From positions 1-52,162 of the forward strand of contig NZ_JAELTX010000020.1 of NCBI RefSeq assembly GCF_016429065.1: a stretch of DNA of 52,162 nt, in the 5' to 3' direction. Origin of the DNA: Pedobacter sp. ASV17 (GTDB lineage Bacteria; Bacteroidota; Bacteroidia; Sphingobacteriales; Sphingobacteriaceae). The notes beneath the pieces were generated by a model that searched no databases, was not told the origin of the DNA, and worked only from the letters and a program-made list of their open reading frames with translations. Positions 1 to 9,500 of the stretch are shown here, in pieces (the stretch's first letter is position 1; every line of letters starts with the position of its first letter). The position numbers were made by a program, and so were the translations under genes.

Positions 1-1
1 T

Positions 2-148
2 GCTTCTAAAGTGGCGCTGATTTATCTGTGTCAACAATTTGAATTTAGGCTCATAGATTGCCAGCTGCCTAACGACCACCTGTTAAGTATGGGTGCCGAA
101 ATGATAGATAGGGATGACTATATGATCCATTTGTCATTGCAAGATTAA
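2..148 (+). CDS. aat: leucyl/phenylalanyl-tRNA--protein transferase, C-terminal fragment (cut by window start)
   Basis: The first 49 codons of the window are open and end at TAA. They encode 48 residues containing ASKVALIYL and a following LIDCQLPNDHLLSMGAEMIDRDD segment (quoted in parts: LIDCQLPNDH, LLSMGAEMI). These match the conserved C-terminal end of Aat, where an ASKVAL helix is followed by a LIDCQ..T.HL.SLGA strand region. Aat adds Leu or Phe from aminoacyl-tRNA to the N terminus of proteins with basic N-terminal residues, marking them for ClpS/ClpAP degradation in the cytoplasm. The N-terminal part lies outside the window, so the start and full length cannot be judged. Confidence 0.8.
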   Translation, partial: ASKVALIYLCQQFEFRLIDCQLPNDHLLSMGAEMIDRDDYMIHLSLQD

Positions 149-157
149 AGGTCTTGC

Positions 158-190
158 CGTCATTTCGAACGAAGAGAGAAATCTAGCAAT
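158..190. repeat. fragment of a dispersed Bacteroidota-type intergenic repeat
   Basis: The stretch CGTCATTTCGAACGAAG followed by AGAGAAATCT resembles short intergenic repeats that recur in Sphingobacteriaceae and other Bacteroidota genomes (forms of GTCATT..GA..GAAG..AATCT). A partial inverted echo, GAGAGATCTCA, follows near 205-215. It lies between the convergent ends of aat and the TlpA-like gene. Related elements occur at 26135-26162 and 26259-26342. The family assignment is from memory of such repeats, not from a search. Confidence 0.4.
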
Positions 191-244
191 TGGGGTATAT
201 TGGTTGAGAGATCTCACCCTATATGCTATTTACATACTTTTAAT

Positions 245-826
245 TTACTGATCGCTTTTCCTCAGCTTCTCTATAAAATCTGTAAACTTCTGACTGTTAT
301 AATTAGCTGGACCTACGTGCTGAAAAGATACTCGGCCTTGCTTGTCAAAAACGACTGTTGTAGGTAGCGAGCCTGAAAATATTTGCTCTGGTACACTGCT
401 GGCCATTTGATAAACGGGCATCTGGTAACTCTTTCTTTTCATGTAGCCATTTGCTTTTTCAAAATTGCTATCTGCATCAAGCATAATGAAAACCACGTCC
501 TCGTTCGCTTTGGTTTGTTCGTAAAGCTTATTAATGGAAGGCATTTCTGCCAAGCAGGGAGGGCACCAAGTTGCCCAAAAATTAAGGAAAACAACTTTGC
601 CCTTCAAATCATTCAGAGAAACGATCTTGCCATTTTGGTCTTTGAATTTTAAATCGAGTGTAGGTTGAGAAGTGTTTTTTGCTGAAGGTACATCGGGATT
701 AAAGATTCCCACCTGCATTAAACCTTGTATTAAAAGAGCTTTGGCCGATGGAACAAAAAGCACCAAAGCCAAGATGGCTATGAAAACACCATTGGAAATA
801 TATTTTTTTAAACGCTTTTTGTCCAT
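245..826 (-). CDS. TlpA/ResA-like thioredoxin-fold protein, membrane anchored
   Basis: Predicted thiol-disulfide oxidoreductase of the TlpA/ResA/DsbE group that acts outside the inner membrane, typically reducing disulfides in cytochrome c maturation or cell-envelope proteins. From the ATG at 826 the protein has 193 residues: a single hydrophobic helix near residues 13-33 (signal anchor), then a thioredoxin fold with the redox motif WCPPC at about 87-91 after VVFLNFWAT, and a cis-proline in SLPTT at about 155. A GTG at 829 is also in frame and overlaps the TAG stop of the upstream peptidase gene by one base; I prefer the ATG two codons-bases downstream because it leaves a clean 2-base gap. 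The tight spacing suggests co-transcription with the M28 peptidase. The exact substrate is unknown. Confidence 0.85.
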   Translation of the reverse strand: MDKKRLKKYISNGVFIAILALVLFVPSAKALLIQGLMQVGIFNPDVPSAKNTSQPTLDLKFKDQNGKIVSLNDLKGKVVFLNFWATWCPPCLAEMPSINKLYEQTKANEDVVFIMLDADSNFEKANGYMKRKSYQMPVYQMASSVPEQIFSGSLPTTVVFDKQGRVSFQHVGPANYNSQKFTDFIEKLRKSDQ

Positions 827-828
827 CA

Positions 829-1746
829 CTATTGATTTAATTTAAGCAAAGCTAAATAAATACCATCGATTACTTTTGCCATTCTGTGAATATCTAGGGT
901 GGCCATCGTGTCCGTTTTTTGATGGTAGTTCTTATTTCTATAAAACGAAGTATCGGTAATCATCATTGCGCTATAACCAAAATTCCAATAATTTAAATGG
1001 TCAGAAAAGTCAATGCCAGGCAAGGCTTTGGGAGCGGTAAATTTTTTAGTTTTTATAGTTTTGCTCTGTTTAAATCGCTTACTGAACTGTCGGGCAAATT
1101 TTCCTTTTCCAAATTTGTTCACCAAGGTAATGTAATCTCCTTTGTTGCCATAAAACCATGATAAAATGCCCAAAGGATAGTTTTGACTTTTCTTTTCATC
1201 GCTAAAAAAGCCGATCATTTCTACTGATAACATTCCAAACACCTCAATTTTATGATCCGAAAGGTATTTGGCATGAATATAACTGCCCATGTATTCAGTT
1301 CTAAAATACGGAGGCTCTTCTAAAGTGTAAGCAACCAAATCAATTCGCTTGTTCAGTTTTTGCCTGGCTAGCTGTTGAGCCAATTCTAATAATGCTACCA
1401 CGCCGCTGGCATTGTCGTCGGCCCCTTCTTGGTCACCGCAAACGTCATAATGTGCCCCTACAATAATCCGTGATTTGTTTTCGGTACCAAACGAGCAGAT
1501 TACGTTTTTATATATTTTCCCGTCAACTTCATATTCTTGAAAAGAAACACTGTCACTATATTTCAAGAAGTTGCTTTTGATATAGTCGGCAATGGTATTC
1601 AACTGCGCTATATTTTGATGATTGCGGTAAGAAGGCGTTTTGGTGATGTTTTTTAAATGGTTTTTGATGCTCAGGGTATCGGTATGTGCCAAGCAATTAA
1701 AGAAGTGGAGTGTTAAAAATAAACTAAGGAATATTCTGGCCATCAT
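829..1746 (-). CDS. M28-family zinc peptidase, secreted
   Basis: Predicted metallo-aminopeptidase-like enzyme of family M28 with two zinc ions. The 305-residue protein begins with a hydrophobic signal-like stretch (about 4-20), so it probably works in the periplasm. The zinc ligands and catalytic residues of the family can be placed: H99 and D101 in GAHYDV, D110/D111 in GADDNASG, the EE pair at 143-144, E176 in VEMIG, and H275 in NYHQKTDT. Length and motif order fit single-domain M28 peptidases that trim amino acids from peptides. A related fold member is glutaminyl cyclase, which would be an alternative, but the HYD and EE motifs favour a peptidase. Two adjacent ATG codons at the start are both usable. 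The gene directly precedes the TlpA-like gene. Confidence 0.85.
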   Translation of the reverse strand: MMARIFLSLFLTLHFFNCLAHTDTLSIKNHLKNITKTPSYRNHQNIAQLNTIADYIKSNFLKYSDSVSFQEYEVDGKIYKNVICSFGTENKSRIIVGAHYDVCGDQEGADDNASGVVALLELAQQLARQKLNKRIDLVAYTLEEPPYFRTEYMGSYIHAKYLSDHKIEVFGMLSVEMIGFFSDEKKSQNYPLGILSWFYGNKGDYITLVNKFGKGKFARQFSKRFKQSKTIKTKKFTAPKALPGIDFSDHLNYWNFGYSAMMITDTSFYRNKNYHQKTDTMATLDIHRMAKVIDGIYLALLKLNQ

Positions 1747-1846
1747 TAGCGGTATGGATGAAGTCTAAAGATAAGGTCTTTTGAACTAAACAAACTAACC
1801 GTCGTTGGTCGAAGTTAAAAAGGAGTAGATTTCGAAGGAACAAAAA

Positions 1847-1919
1847 ATCGCCATTGCGATTAGAAGAAACTTATTGCTTAGACAATTGCCTTGGGTTTCT
1901 CCAAAAATCGCAATGGCGA
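1847..1919. repeat. inverted repeat downstream of the DUF4397 lipoprotein gene
   Basis: ATCGCCATTGCGAT at 1847-1860 is answered by ATCGCAATGGCGA at 1907-1919, giving 13 complementary positions around a 46-base centre. A second inner pair, AGAAAC at 1865-1870 and GTTTCT at 1895-1900, extends the fold. There is no T-run, so it is not a classical intrinsic terminator. It may be a 3' stabilising fold for the lipoprotein transcript or a copy of a small dispersed inverted repeat. Confidence 0.55.
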
Positions 1920-1948
1920 CGAAGTATTTTAAAAATGATGGAAGATGC

Positions 1949-2650
1949 TTAGTTGCTGCTGTGTACAAATATTTTTGCTGAAAATCCTAGATCGCCAGTA
2001 CCAGATTTAAGTCCTTTAGCATATACGGTGTAAATTTTACCTTCTTCAAGTTTAACACCTGGAATAGTGGCTTCAATGGCACTGCTAGTAGCGTTTTTAA
2101 TGTTTAATGTTACGCTTGCAGTAGCATCTACAGCTTCAAAAGTGCTAAACTCTTTAAAAGCTTTATTGGTTGACAAGTCTGTTGCTGCACCACCTACATT
2201 TAGGCTTAGGTTACCGCCATCAGGACTTAAGTTCACAAAACGAATTTTAGCTTTCCCTGCTGCTGGTTTAGTTAAATCATCTTCTAACATCAATAACTCG
2301 ATATTAGCAAGGGTATTAGCCACAAAAAGTGAATAACCAAGTTGAGGTTTCAAATTGTAAGCTAAACTTTTTAATGAGGTAGAATTGCCTTTTTTGGTAA
2401 CGTTAAAAGCTCTATTGCCAGAATAAGCGCTTAAATAACCAATTTTGTTTCCAAATTCAAAGTCAGAAGCCGTTGCTCTAGTGTTGTCAACAAAAACATC
2501 TAACAGTTCAAGCGTTGGAGAAGCTTGAATAATGTTCAGTCCAGATACCTGTATAGGCTGGTAATCCTTGTCTAATTTTGAACAAGATAAAAAACCTAGG
2601 GAAAGCACTAACGCTGCTGCGATGGCTTTATACGTAAAAGAAAGTTTCAT
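1949..2650 (-). CDS. DUF4397-type outer-envelope lipoprotein
   Basis: Predicted lipoprotein of unknown function. I start it at the ATG at 2650 because the sequence then opens with MKLSF, a hydrophobic stretch and the lipobox LGFLSC, with the lipidated cysteine at residue 23; the longer reading adds eight residues that spoil the signal peptide. The mature part (about 210 residues) shows the DUF4397 pattern of beta-rich repeats: an ASPTLELLDVFVDN strand, then AKIRFVNLSPDGGNLSLNVGG, typical of the domain in which short strands carry a conserved VNxSPD. Such proteins are common in Bacteroidota and their role is not established. The gene stands alone between two minus-strand genes. The start and family call are moderately sure; no function can be inferred. 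Confidence 0.75.
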   Translation of the reverse strand: MKLSFTYKAIAAALVLSLGFLSCSKLDKDYQPIQVSGLNIIQASPTLELLDVFVDNTRATASDFEFGNKIGYLSAYSGNRAFNVTKKGNSTSLKSLAYNLKPQLGYSLFVANTLANIELLMLEDDLTKPAAGKAKIRFVNLSPDGGNLSLNVGGAATDLSTNKAFKEFSTFEAVDATASVTLNIKNATSSAIEATIPGVKLEEGKIYTVYAKGLKSGTGDLGFSAKIFVHSSN

Positions 2651-2711
2651 GATACAATAAAAAATATTAAACAAATCGGCACATTGCCATTAACTCACAA
2701 CCCCCATACGC

Positions 2712-2730
2712 AGCGTTTTATCAAAACGCT
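2712..2730. other. short perfect stem-loop between genes
   Basis: AGCGTTTT at 2712-2719 pairs with AAAACGCT at 2723-2730 around the loop ATC. It lies downstream of the metallophosphoesterase gene on the minus strand and upstream of the lipoprotein gene. No T-run follows on either strand, so it may be a weak terminator or transcript-end structure. Confidence 0.4.
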
Positions 2731-2767
2731 ACAACATGATGAAAGTTTTTTATTTAGCCATTAAAAT

Positions 2768-3982
2768 TTATTTTTTCTTTAGTTCAATGAGTGTAATTTC
2801 TGGCCAAATTCCTACCCTTCCAGAAAAACCAATAAAACCAAAACCCCTGTTTACGTTTAAAAATCGATGATTTTCTTCTTTTATTCCCGCCCAATGCTTG
2901 TAACGGAATTGAACTGGGCTCCATTTTAGGCCAAAAGCTTCAAAACCAAATTGCATGCCGTGTGTATGGCCTGCTAAAGTAAGCTGTATTTTAGACGAAT
3001 GGTTTTTTACTTGAGCTTCCCAGTGGCTAGGATCGTGAGATAACAGGATTTTGAACTCTTCTTGGGTGGTTCCGTGTAGCGCTTTATTTAAATCGCCTCT
3101 TTCGCCAAAGCCTAAACCCCAGTTTTCTATGCCCACCAATGCTAACTTTTGCCCATTTTTTTCAAGGGTCACATGTTCGTCTAGTAACAACCTAAAACCA
3201 ATTTCTGCATGGTAGTTTTTAAGTTGCTGTAAATTTTGCTGCTTGACCAAATCACTTTCCCATTTGATATAATCGCCATAGTCGTGGTTGCCCAGCACCG
3301 AAAACTGACCGAAAGGTGCGCTAATCTTTGAAAAATGTTGAATATATGGTTTGATTTCCTCTGCTTTGTTGTTCACCAAATCACCTGTAAATACAAATAG
3401 ATCTGCATGTTGTTTGTTAATTAAGTCTATTCCTTTTTGAACTGCTTTAGGATTTTTCAAACTGCCAGCATGCACGTCAGAAATCTGAACCAACTTAAAG
3501 CCATCAAAGGCTGCTGGTAGGTCTTCAAAATAAAGGGTATGCTTAATCACGCGATAAGCATATTTCCCCCTAAGAATACCATAAATAAAAGCAATAATAA
3601 TAAGGAAGCTTAATAATGCACCTATATAAATGCCCGTTATTGGCCTTTCAGGATACTGGAAACTCCCCTCGGCAAAATATTTGACTATGGCAATAATTAA
3701 CCTATAAATATCGGTCAATACGGTAGTGAGCACAAATACCAACGTTGAAGCGAAGTAGATGAGCAGCGCATGGGCACTTATCTTAAAAAGATTGGTAGGG
3801 CCATTTACGCTGAGCCTGATCATGCTATAGCCAAACGCGATAAAAATGACAATGGGCAGTAGCCACAACCAAGATAAAATGGTAGCTGAAAGCACTAAAC
3901 TCAATGCACTAAAGGCATATCCATTGATGAGGAAAAAGAATAGTGCAAAAATCAATAATGGGATATAGGGACGGTTTCTCAT
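2768..3982 (-). CDS. membrane-anchored calcineurin-like metallophosphoesterase (YkuE type)
   Basis: Predicted two-metal phosphoesterase with four hydrophobic helices in the N-terminal half (about 8-55, 68-100 and 115-137) and a catalytic domain from about residue 160. The metal-binding motifs of the family are in order: DVH at 169-171 (DxH), GDLVNN at 200-205 (GDxxx), GNHD at 231-234, SHDP around 315-318, and GHTHG at 338-342. Length (404) and architecture match YkuE/YaeI-like phosphoesterases; some members act on UDP-2,3-diacylglucosamine or other membrane phosphoesters, but the substrate here cannot be told. The gene is preceded by the terminator of htpG, so it probably has its own promoter. 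Confidence 0.85.
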   Translation of the reverse strand: MRNRPYIPLLIFALFFFLINGYAFSALSLVLSATILSWLWLLPIVIFIAFGYSMIRLSVNGPTNLFKISAHALLIYFASTLVFVLTTVLTDIYRLIIAIVKYFAEGSFQYPERPITGIYIGALLSFLIIIAFIYGILRGKYAYRVIKHTLYFEDLPAAFDGFKLVQISDVHAGSLKNPKAVQKGIDLINKQHADLFVFTGDLVNNKAEEIKPYIQHFSKISAPFGQFSVLGNHDYGDYIKWESDLVKQQNLQQLKNYHAEIGFRLLLDEHVTLEKNGQKLALVGIENWGLGFGERGDLNKALHGTTQEEFKILLSHDPSHWEAQVKNHSSKIQLTLAGHTHGMQFGFEAFGLKWSPVQFRYKHWAGIKEENHRFLNVNRGFGFIGFSGRVGIWPEITLIELKKK

Positions 3983-3993
3983 ATCATTAAACT

Positions 3994-4033
3994 AAAAACC
4001 GCCATTACGTGATTAAGTTTGTAATGGCGGTTT
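3994..4033 (-). terminator. intrinsic terminator of htpG
   Basis: AAACCGCCATTAC at 3996-4008 pairs perfectly with GTAATGGCGGTTT at 4021-4033 around a 12-base loop. On the minus strand the stem lies 26 bases after the htpG stop and is followed by TTTTTAGTTT, the form of a Rho-independent terminator. Confidence 0.8.
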
Positions 4034-4059
4034 ATTTATTTTATCCTTTTTAAAGGGTT

Positions 4060-5943
4060 TTAAATTAGCTCAACACTGCGGCTTACAAAAGCAGTTAGTT
4101 CTGCACCAGTAAGCATGCCTTGTGATAAAAGCGCTAGGTCAACGGCTTGCTTTGCAAATTTTCCTTGCTCTTCTTCGCCAGCATTTAAAATTTTGCTCAC
4201 CAATTTATGGTTGCCGTTAATGGCCACTTTGTAGCTATCAGGCATGTTGCCATAAAAACTCATGCCGCCTCCCATTTTAGCCATGTCTTTCATACGGCGC
4301 ATAAATTCATCCATGGTAATGGTAACGGGAGCATCATCAGGGTTTAGTCCAACCACTTCTACGGTGTAGCCAGGTTTGCTAATGGCGCTTTCAAAAATAC
4401 CTTTTACCGTATTCGATTGCTCTTCGCTCAATACTGATTCTAATTGCTCATCTTTCTCAATTAATTGATTGGTAACAGACGAGTCAACGCGTTTCAATAA
4501 CGTTTTTTCTAACTTTTGCTCCAAGCTGCTCACAAAGTGATTGTCAATAGGAGAGTTCATTAACAAAACATCGTAATCCTTTTTATTGGCTGCTTGGATA
4601 AAACCATCTTGCTTGTCAGGATCGGTGGTGTATAAATAAACTACATTTCCGTTTTTATCAGTTTGTAACGCACTTACTTTTTCCTTGTATTCTTCAAAAG
4701 TAAAGTGGGTTTTTTGAGTGCTGGTTAGCAATGCAAAATCCTTGGCTTTGTCGTAAAACTTCTCTTCGCTAATCATGCCGTATTTTACAAACAAACCAAT
4801 GTCGCTCCATTTTTCTTCGTAAGCTTTGCGGTCTGCCTTAAACAGCTCGCTTAACTTATCAGCTACTTTTTTGGTGATGTAATTGTTGATTTTCTTAACG
4901 TTGCTATCAGCTTGTAAGAAACTTCTCGAAACGTTCAAAGGAATATCTGGACTGTCAATTACCCCGTGCAAAAGCATTAAAAACTCAGGGACAATATCCT
5001 TTACCTCATCGGTAATGAAAACTTGGCGACTGAAAAGCTTGATTTTGTTGCGTTGCATATCAAAATCCTCTTTCACTTTAGGGAAATAAAGTACGCCAGT
5101 AAGGTTAAATGGATAATCTACGTTGAGGTGGATCCAAAATAAAGGCTCCTCCGAAAAAGGATATAATTGCTTGTAAAAATCTAGGTAGTCTGCGTCTGAC
5201 AAATCTGCAGGCGCTTTGGTCCAAATAGGGTTGGTCGTATTTACAATATTGTCAACCTCAACCGAAGTGTATTTGGGTTTGCCTTCTTCATCCACACCAT
5301 CTTCTACGCTTTCTGACTTTGTGCCAAATTTGATAGGTACAGGTAAGAACTTGGCATATTTATCTAAAATTTCCTGAAGCTTAGATTCACTTAAAAACTC
5401 TTCGCTTTCAGCATTGATATGTAAAATGATGTCTGTACCACGGGTAGTCCTTGTGCCTTCCGAAATTTCAAATTCAGTGCTGCCGTCGCAAGTCCATTTT
5501 GCTGGTTCCGCACCTTCTTGGTAAGATAAAGTGTTGATTTCAACCAAATCAGCTACCATAAAGGCCGAATAAAAACCTAAACCAAACTTACCGATGATTT
5601 CATTGGCATCTTTAGCATCCTTAAACTTCTCTACAAATTCACTAGCGCCCGAAAAAGCTACCTGATTGATGTATTTTTTGATTTCTTCGGCAGTCATCCC
5701 CAAGCCGTTGTCGCTAATGGTGATGGTTTTGGCCTTTTCATCTAATTTAACTTCCACCAAAGGTTCACCAACTTCGCCCGTAAATTGGCCAAGAGCGCCC
5801 AAGCGTTTAATTTTTTGCACCGCATCAACCGCATTAGAAACTAATTCCCTTAAAAAGATCTCATTGTCCGAATACAGGAATTTCTTGATGATTGGGAAAA
5901 TGTTTTCTGTGTGTATGGAAATACTTCCTTTTTCTGTTGTCAT
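4060..5943 (-). CDS. htpG: molecular chaperone HtpG (Hsp90)
   Basis: ATP-dependent cytosolic Hsp90 chaperone. The 627-residue length matches bacterial HtpG (about 620-630). The N-terminal GHKL ATPase domain shows FLRELVSNAVDA (E33 catalytic, N37 magnesium ligand, D40), DNGLGM at 78-83 (adenine-binding Asp), and GKFGLGF at 119-124 (glycine-rich lid). The middle domain carries the NVSRSFLQ catalytic-arginine loop, and the C-terminal dimerisation domain ends at LI. The start at MTTEKGSISIHTE fits the family N terminus, which normally begins just before the strand with the conserved F(Q/H)TE. It is followed by its own terminator. No CIRCE or other heat-shock operator was recognised upstream. Confidence 0.97.
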   Translation of the reverse strand: MTTEKGSISIHTENIFPIIKKFLYSDNEIFLRELVSNAVDAVQKIKRLGALGQFTGEVGEPLVEVKLDEKAKTITISDNGLGMTAEEIKKYINQVAFSGASEFVEKFKDAKDANEIIGKFGLGFYSAFMVADLVEINTLSYQEGAEPAKWTCDGSTEFEISEGTRTTRGTDIILHINAESEEFLSESKLQEILDKYAKFLPVPIKFGTKSESVEDGVDEEGKPKYTSVEVDNIVNTTNPIWTKAPADLSDADYLDFYKQLYPFSEEPLFWIHLNVDYPFNLTGVLYFPKVKEDFDMQRNKIKLFSRQVFITDEVKDIVPEFLMLLHGVIDSPDIPLNVSRSFLQADSNVKKINNYITKKVADKLSELFKADRKAYEEKWSDIGLFVKYGMISEEKFYDKAKDFALLTSTQKTHFTFEEYKEKVSALQTDKNGNVVYLYTTDPDKQDGFIQAANKKDYDVLLMNSPIDNHFVSSLEQKLEKTLLKRVDSSVTNQLIEKDEQLESVLSEEQSNTVKGIFESAISKPGYTVEVVGLNPDDAPVTITMDEFMRRMKDMAKMGGGMSFYGNMPDSYKVAINGNHKLVSKILNAGEEEQGKFAKQAVDLALLSQGMLTGAELTAFVSRSVELI

Positions 5944-6524
5944 ATCTTAATACTAATTTTTTGCTTATATCCTTGTTTATCAAGCCTTGTTCCAAAATAA
6001 AATTTAGGTCAAAATGACAGGGTTGCCTCTTGCTTAAACCTCGTAGTTTTTCAAAATCTATGAGGTTTCGATGAGATGGTAGTTGCGAAATATTTTCCAG
6101 CTTTCTTTAATTCTCGTTCCTTTGCTATTGTCTTGAGTAAGACCATACCCAATATCAATGAAAATAAATTGGTCTTATATAAAATAATTTGCCTGTATTT
6201 TTCATTTTATATATCTTTAAACAGATAGTTAAATCATCATACTCTACATTTAATTTGCGCTTTTATGAATAAAAAAACTTCTTTATCCCCTGTTTTTTCT
6301 AAATAGTTATTGATAAGACATTCGCTGGTTGATAGAAAACTAATATATGTCCTGTTCAAAAGAATAGTTTAAATAGTCAATTTTAATTAGAAATAACGAA
6401 GTTTCCATGTTGAATTGGACAAATTTATGTTGTCGTCAATCAATTAGGAAAAACCAAGAGAAAACGAATCTATAGAAAAATAATAATTATAAAGGGAAGA
6501 CAAATTTTTCTTCTATCTAAGAAA
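5944..6524. other. AT-rich intergenic region between htpG and the RHS island
   Basis: This 581-base gap separates divergent genes and must hold the htpG promoter (minus) and the RHS operon promoter (plus), but I could not point to a convincing TAnnTTTG box for either. It contains one hairpin, AAACCTCGTAG at 6036-6046 with CTATGAGGTTT at 6058-6068 (one G-U pair), which resembles a decayed copy of the stem at 25175-25207. No open reading frame of credible quality, RNA gene or mobile-element end was seen. Confidence 0.6.
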
Positions 6525-9500
6525 ATGAAAAGAATTTTAACACTTGTATTTTTGAGTTTAAGCTCAAGTTTTAACGCTATTTGTCAGATAGATAATTCTA
6601 CAACAAATAAGATGCCATCGGCCAATGCTATGACCTCTAATGCACAAATAGCTAATGCTGTTGATTTACATAGAGGAATTCCACAAATAGGAGCGGACAT
6701 TACCTCTGTAAGCGGAAGAGGTTATTCAGTCCCGATAAATTTGTCTTATAACTCTATTGGAATAAAAGTACAAGATGTGGCAGGAGTAACTGGGCTTGGT
6801 TGGTCAATGACTGCTAATTGTCATATCACAAGAGTTGTACGAGGTATTCCTGACGAAAACCCTACAGGAGGATATTTTGGGAGTGATATGGGCCAAAGGA
6901 TAGAAGGGGAGTTGAGTGCTCAAACGCTTGATGGTATCAGAAATGGTAATTTAGATTCTGAGCCAGATATGTTCTTTTTTAATATTAATGGAAAATCTGG
7001 AAAATTTGTATTTGATAAAAGTAAGCAAGCAGTATTTCTTAATAATGAAGAAATGTTAATGCTGAACAGCCCTTTTGCTAAAGAGTTAGGTTATTCGTAT
7101 TGGATATTAGGGGACATATATGGAAATAGATATTATTTTGGTTTGAATACAAATAGTACAGAAGTAACGGAATCTATTAGTTATGGAGAAACCCAGAATA
7201 AAACAACAACATTTACTTCTACGTGGTATTTAAATGAAATTAGATTGCCAAATAATAAAGAAACTATTTATTATAATTATGCTTCAGGAAGCCAAACAGC
7301 AATAACCTATTACAATCGATTTAAAAGATCCAGTAAAAAAATAGTAACAGAAACCAAATTGCCAAAGTATTTCTTAGGCATAAAGATACGTGGGTATAGT
7401 GTAACGGTAAATGATGTAGTAATTGAAGATAAAGAATGGAATGCTAACACGTCGAATATCATTTCCACTCCTAAATATCTTAGCTCTATTGTTACTTCTG
7501 ACGAAAGTGTACAATTTGAATATGAACAAAATCGTCAAGATTTGACAAATGGATGGTTACTAAAACACATAAAGGTTAGAGACATAAACGATAACCTTCT
7601 AAGGGATTACAATCTAGATTATTTTTATACCTTCTCGAATGATATTTTAAATCCTCAAGAAACGTCTACGACAAATCCTGATAAATATCGACTTTTCTTA
7701 AGAGGTATTAAAATTAGTCCTTCTAATAATGCTCTTGATGAAAGAAAACTGTATACATTTAATTATTTCGGGGAAAAAGAAAATGACGCCTTACCACCGA
7801 GATACTCTTCTAAAGTCGATCACTGGGGTTATTTTAATATAAGCACTTATGGATTTTTCCCAGACAATGCCAGCTTTTTGGAGAGTAGTAAAACACCACA
7901 CATCTTTGGGATGAGGGGGTTATTAGAAAGAATTACCTTTGAAAATGGTGGATATAAAATATATGAACGTTTGCAAAATGAATATTATGATTTGAAAAAT
8001 AAGCGCCATATACCAGTCGGAGGATATAGAATAAGATCAATTTCTACTTTTGACGGACAGGGCGGGGCTGTGATGACGGAAGGATACGAGTATTCTGATG
8101 AAAAAGGACTTTCAACAGGGAAGATAAGTAACATTCCGCCTAATTATATTATAATGATTTCTAATTCACAGCAAACAGTTAGTGGAAGAAGTAGGGTGTA
8201 TATTCCAGATAAAACATTCAATCCGATATCAGCTCCAGCATCACCTGCATTTATAGATGATTTCTCAGGTACTTCGGGTCAAATTAGCCCGTTGATGATG
8301 CCTAAGCTGCCAATTAGTTCTGGTTTGGCTAATTTACTGGTAAATTCTTTTGTGAATTTATTTTACCAATCTGGGCCCATTACTAGTACGTTTTATTCTC
8401 CAACTACAGTTAGGTCATTCTTGGCTATGAATAACATTTTTGAGATAGACGGAAGTCCTATCAGTTATAGTAAGGTTACGGTGATCAAACCTGGGGAAGG
8501 TAAAATAGAGAATTATTTTTCGGATATAGCAGAATATCCAGATTTGTCAGCCCAATATGCAGTAAATAGCAGTTTCAAAGTTTTATATAGATTAGGTCCA
8601 GACGAATTTCCTTATACACCATTAACGTCGTACGCCTTTGCTAGAGGTCGATTAAAAGAACAAAAGATTTTTAATGAATCTGGAGCTTTGGTGCAACGGA
8701 CCAAAAGCAAATATCAAGTGGATGATAATTCCAAAATTGTAAAAGGATTTAAATGTGAAACGGCTTCAATTAATACACCTAGTGAAGTTTATACAAGCAA
8801 AAGTAATAACAGTTTTTATATAGGTTATTATGACGTTATACCAAAAACTGTAAAGTTAATGGAAACCGAAACCGAAATATTTGAAGCGGGCAATCTTGAG
8901 CCGATTAAACACCGTGTAGAGTATGCTTATAGAGCCACTTATCCATATATGTTAAAAGAAACAAAGCTCTTTGAAAATAATAATTCCAATACAACTACTG
9001 AGTATAAATATGTGGCCGATAAAAATCAAATAGCAAACCTTACTACTAGTGAACAGGATGCTGTACAAGGGCTATATAATGATGGCAGCTACGGAGTTTT
9101 ATTAGAAACGTCGAACAAACGAAACGGAGATTTAATTTCAGCTCAGAAAATAGGATTTAAAAGATGGCAGATAAATAGTAATACGATGTTTTTGCCTGAA
9201 ACAGTTTATGAGTTGAAAGGTGGGGTTTTGGAACCTCAGCTTAAATATGAAGATTATGATAATAGATCAAATTTATTATCTAGTATTCTTAAGGACAAAA
9301 AACGACGTGGCACCATTTGGGATCAGCAGAAATTAAACCCAATCATTGAATGGATAAATGCAGAACCAAATGAGATTTTTCATGAAAGCTTCGAAAATAA
9401 TCAAGCTTCTACTGTTGGTAATGCACATACTGGGGGAAAATATTGGGTTGGTGATTATACGCTTAACTACAATGTTGACCAAAACAAATCATTTAAAGTG

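Noticed and set aside
1847..1919. Inverted repeat read as an insertion-sequence end or attC site
   Set aside because: No transposase or integrase gene, no target duplication and no paired second end were found.
4883..5950. Plus-strand open frames opposite htpG
   Set aside because: The htpG coding sequence on the minus strand is full length and strongly conserved in motif; the opposite frames show no family pattern.
6036..6068. Hairpin upstream of the RHS operon as its terminator or attenuator
   Set aside because: It has no T-run on either strand and lies some 450 bases from the start codon; it looks like a decayed dispersed stem.
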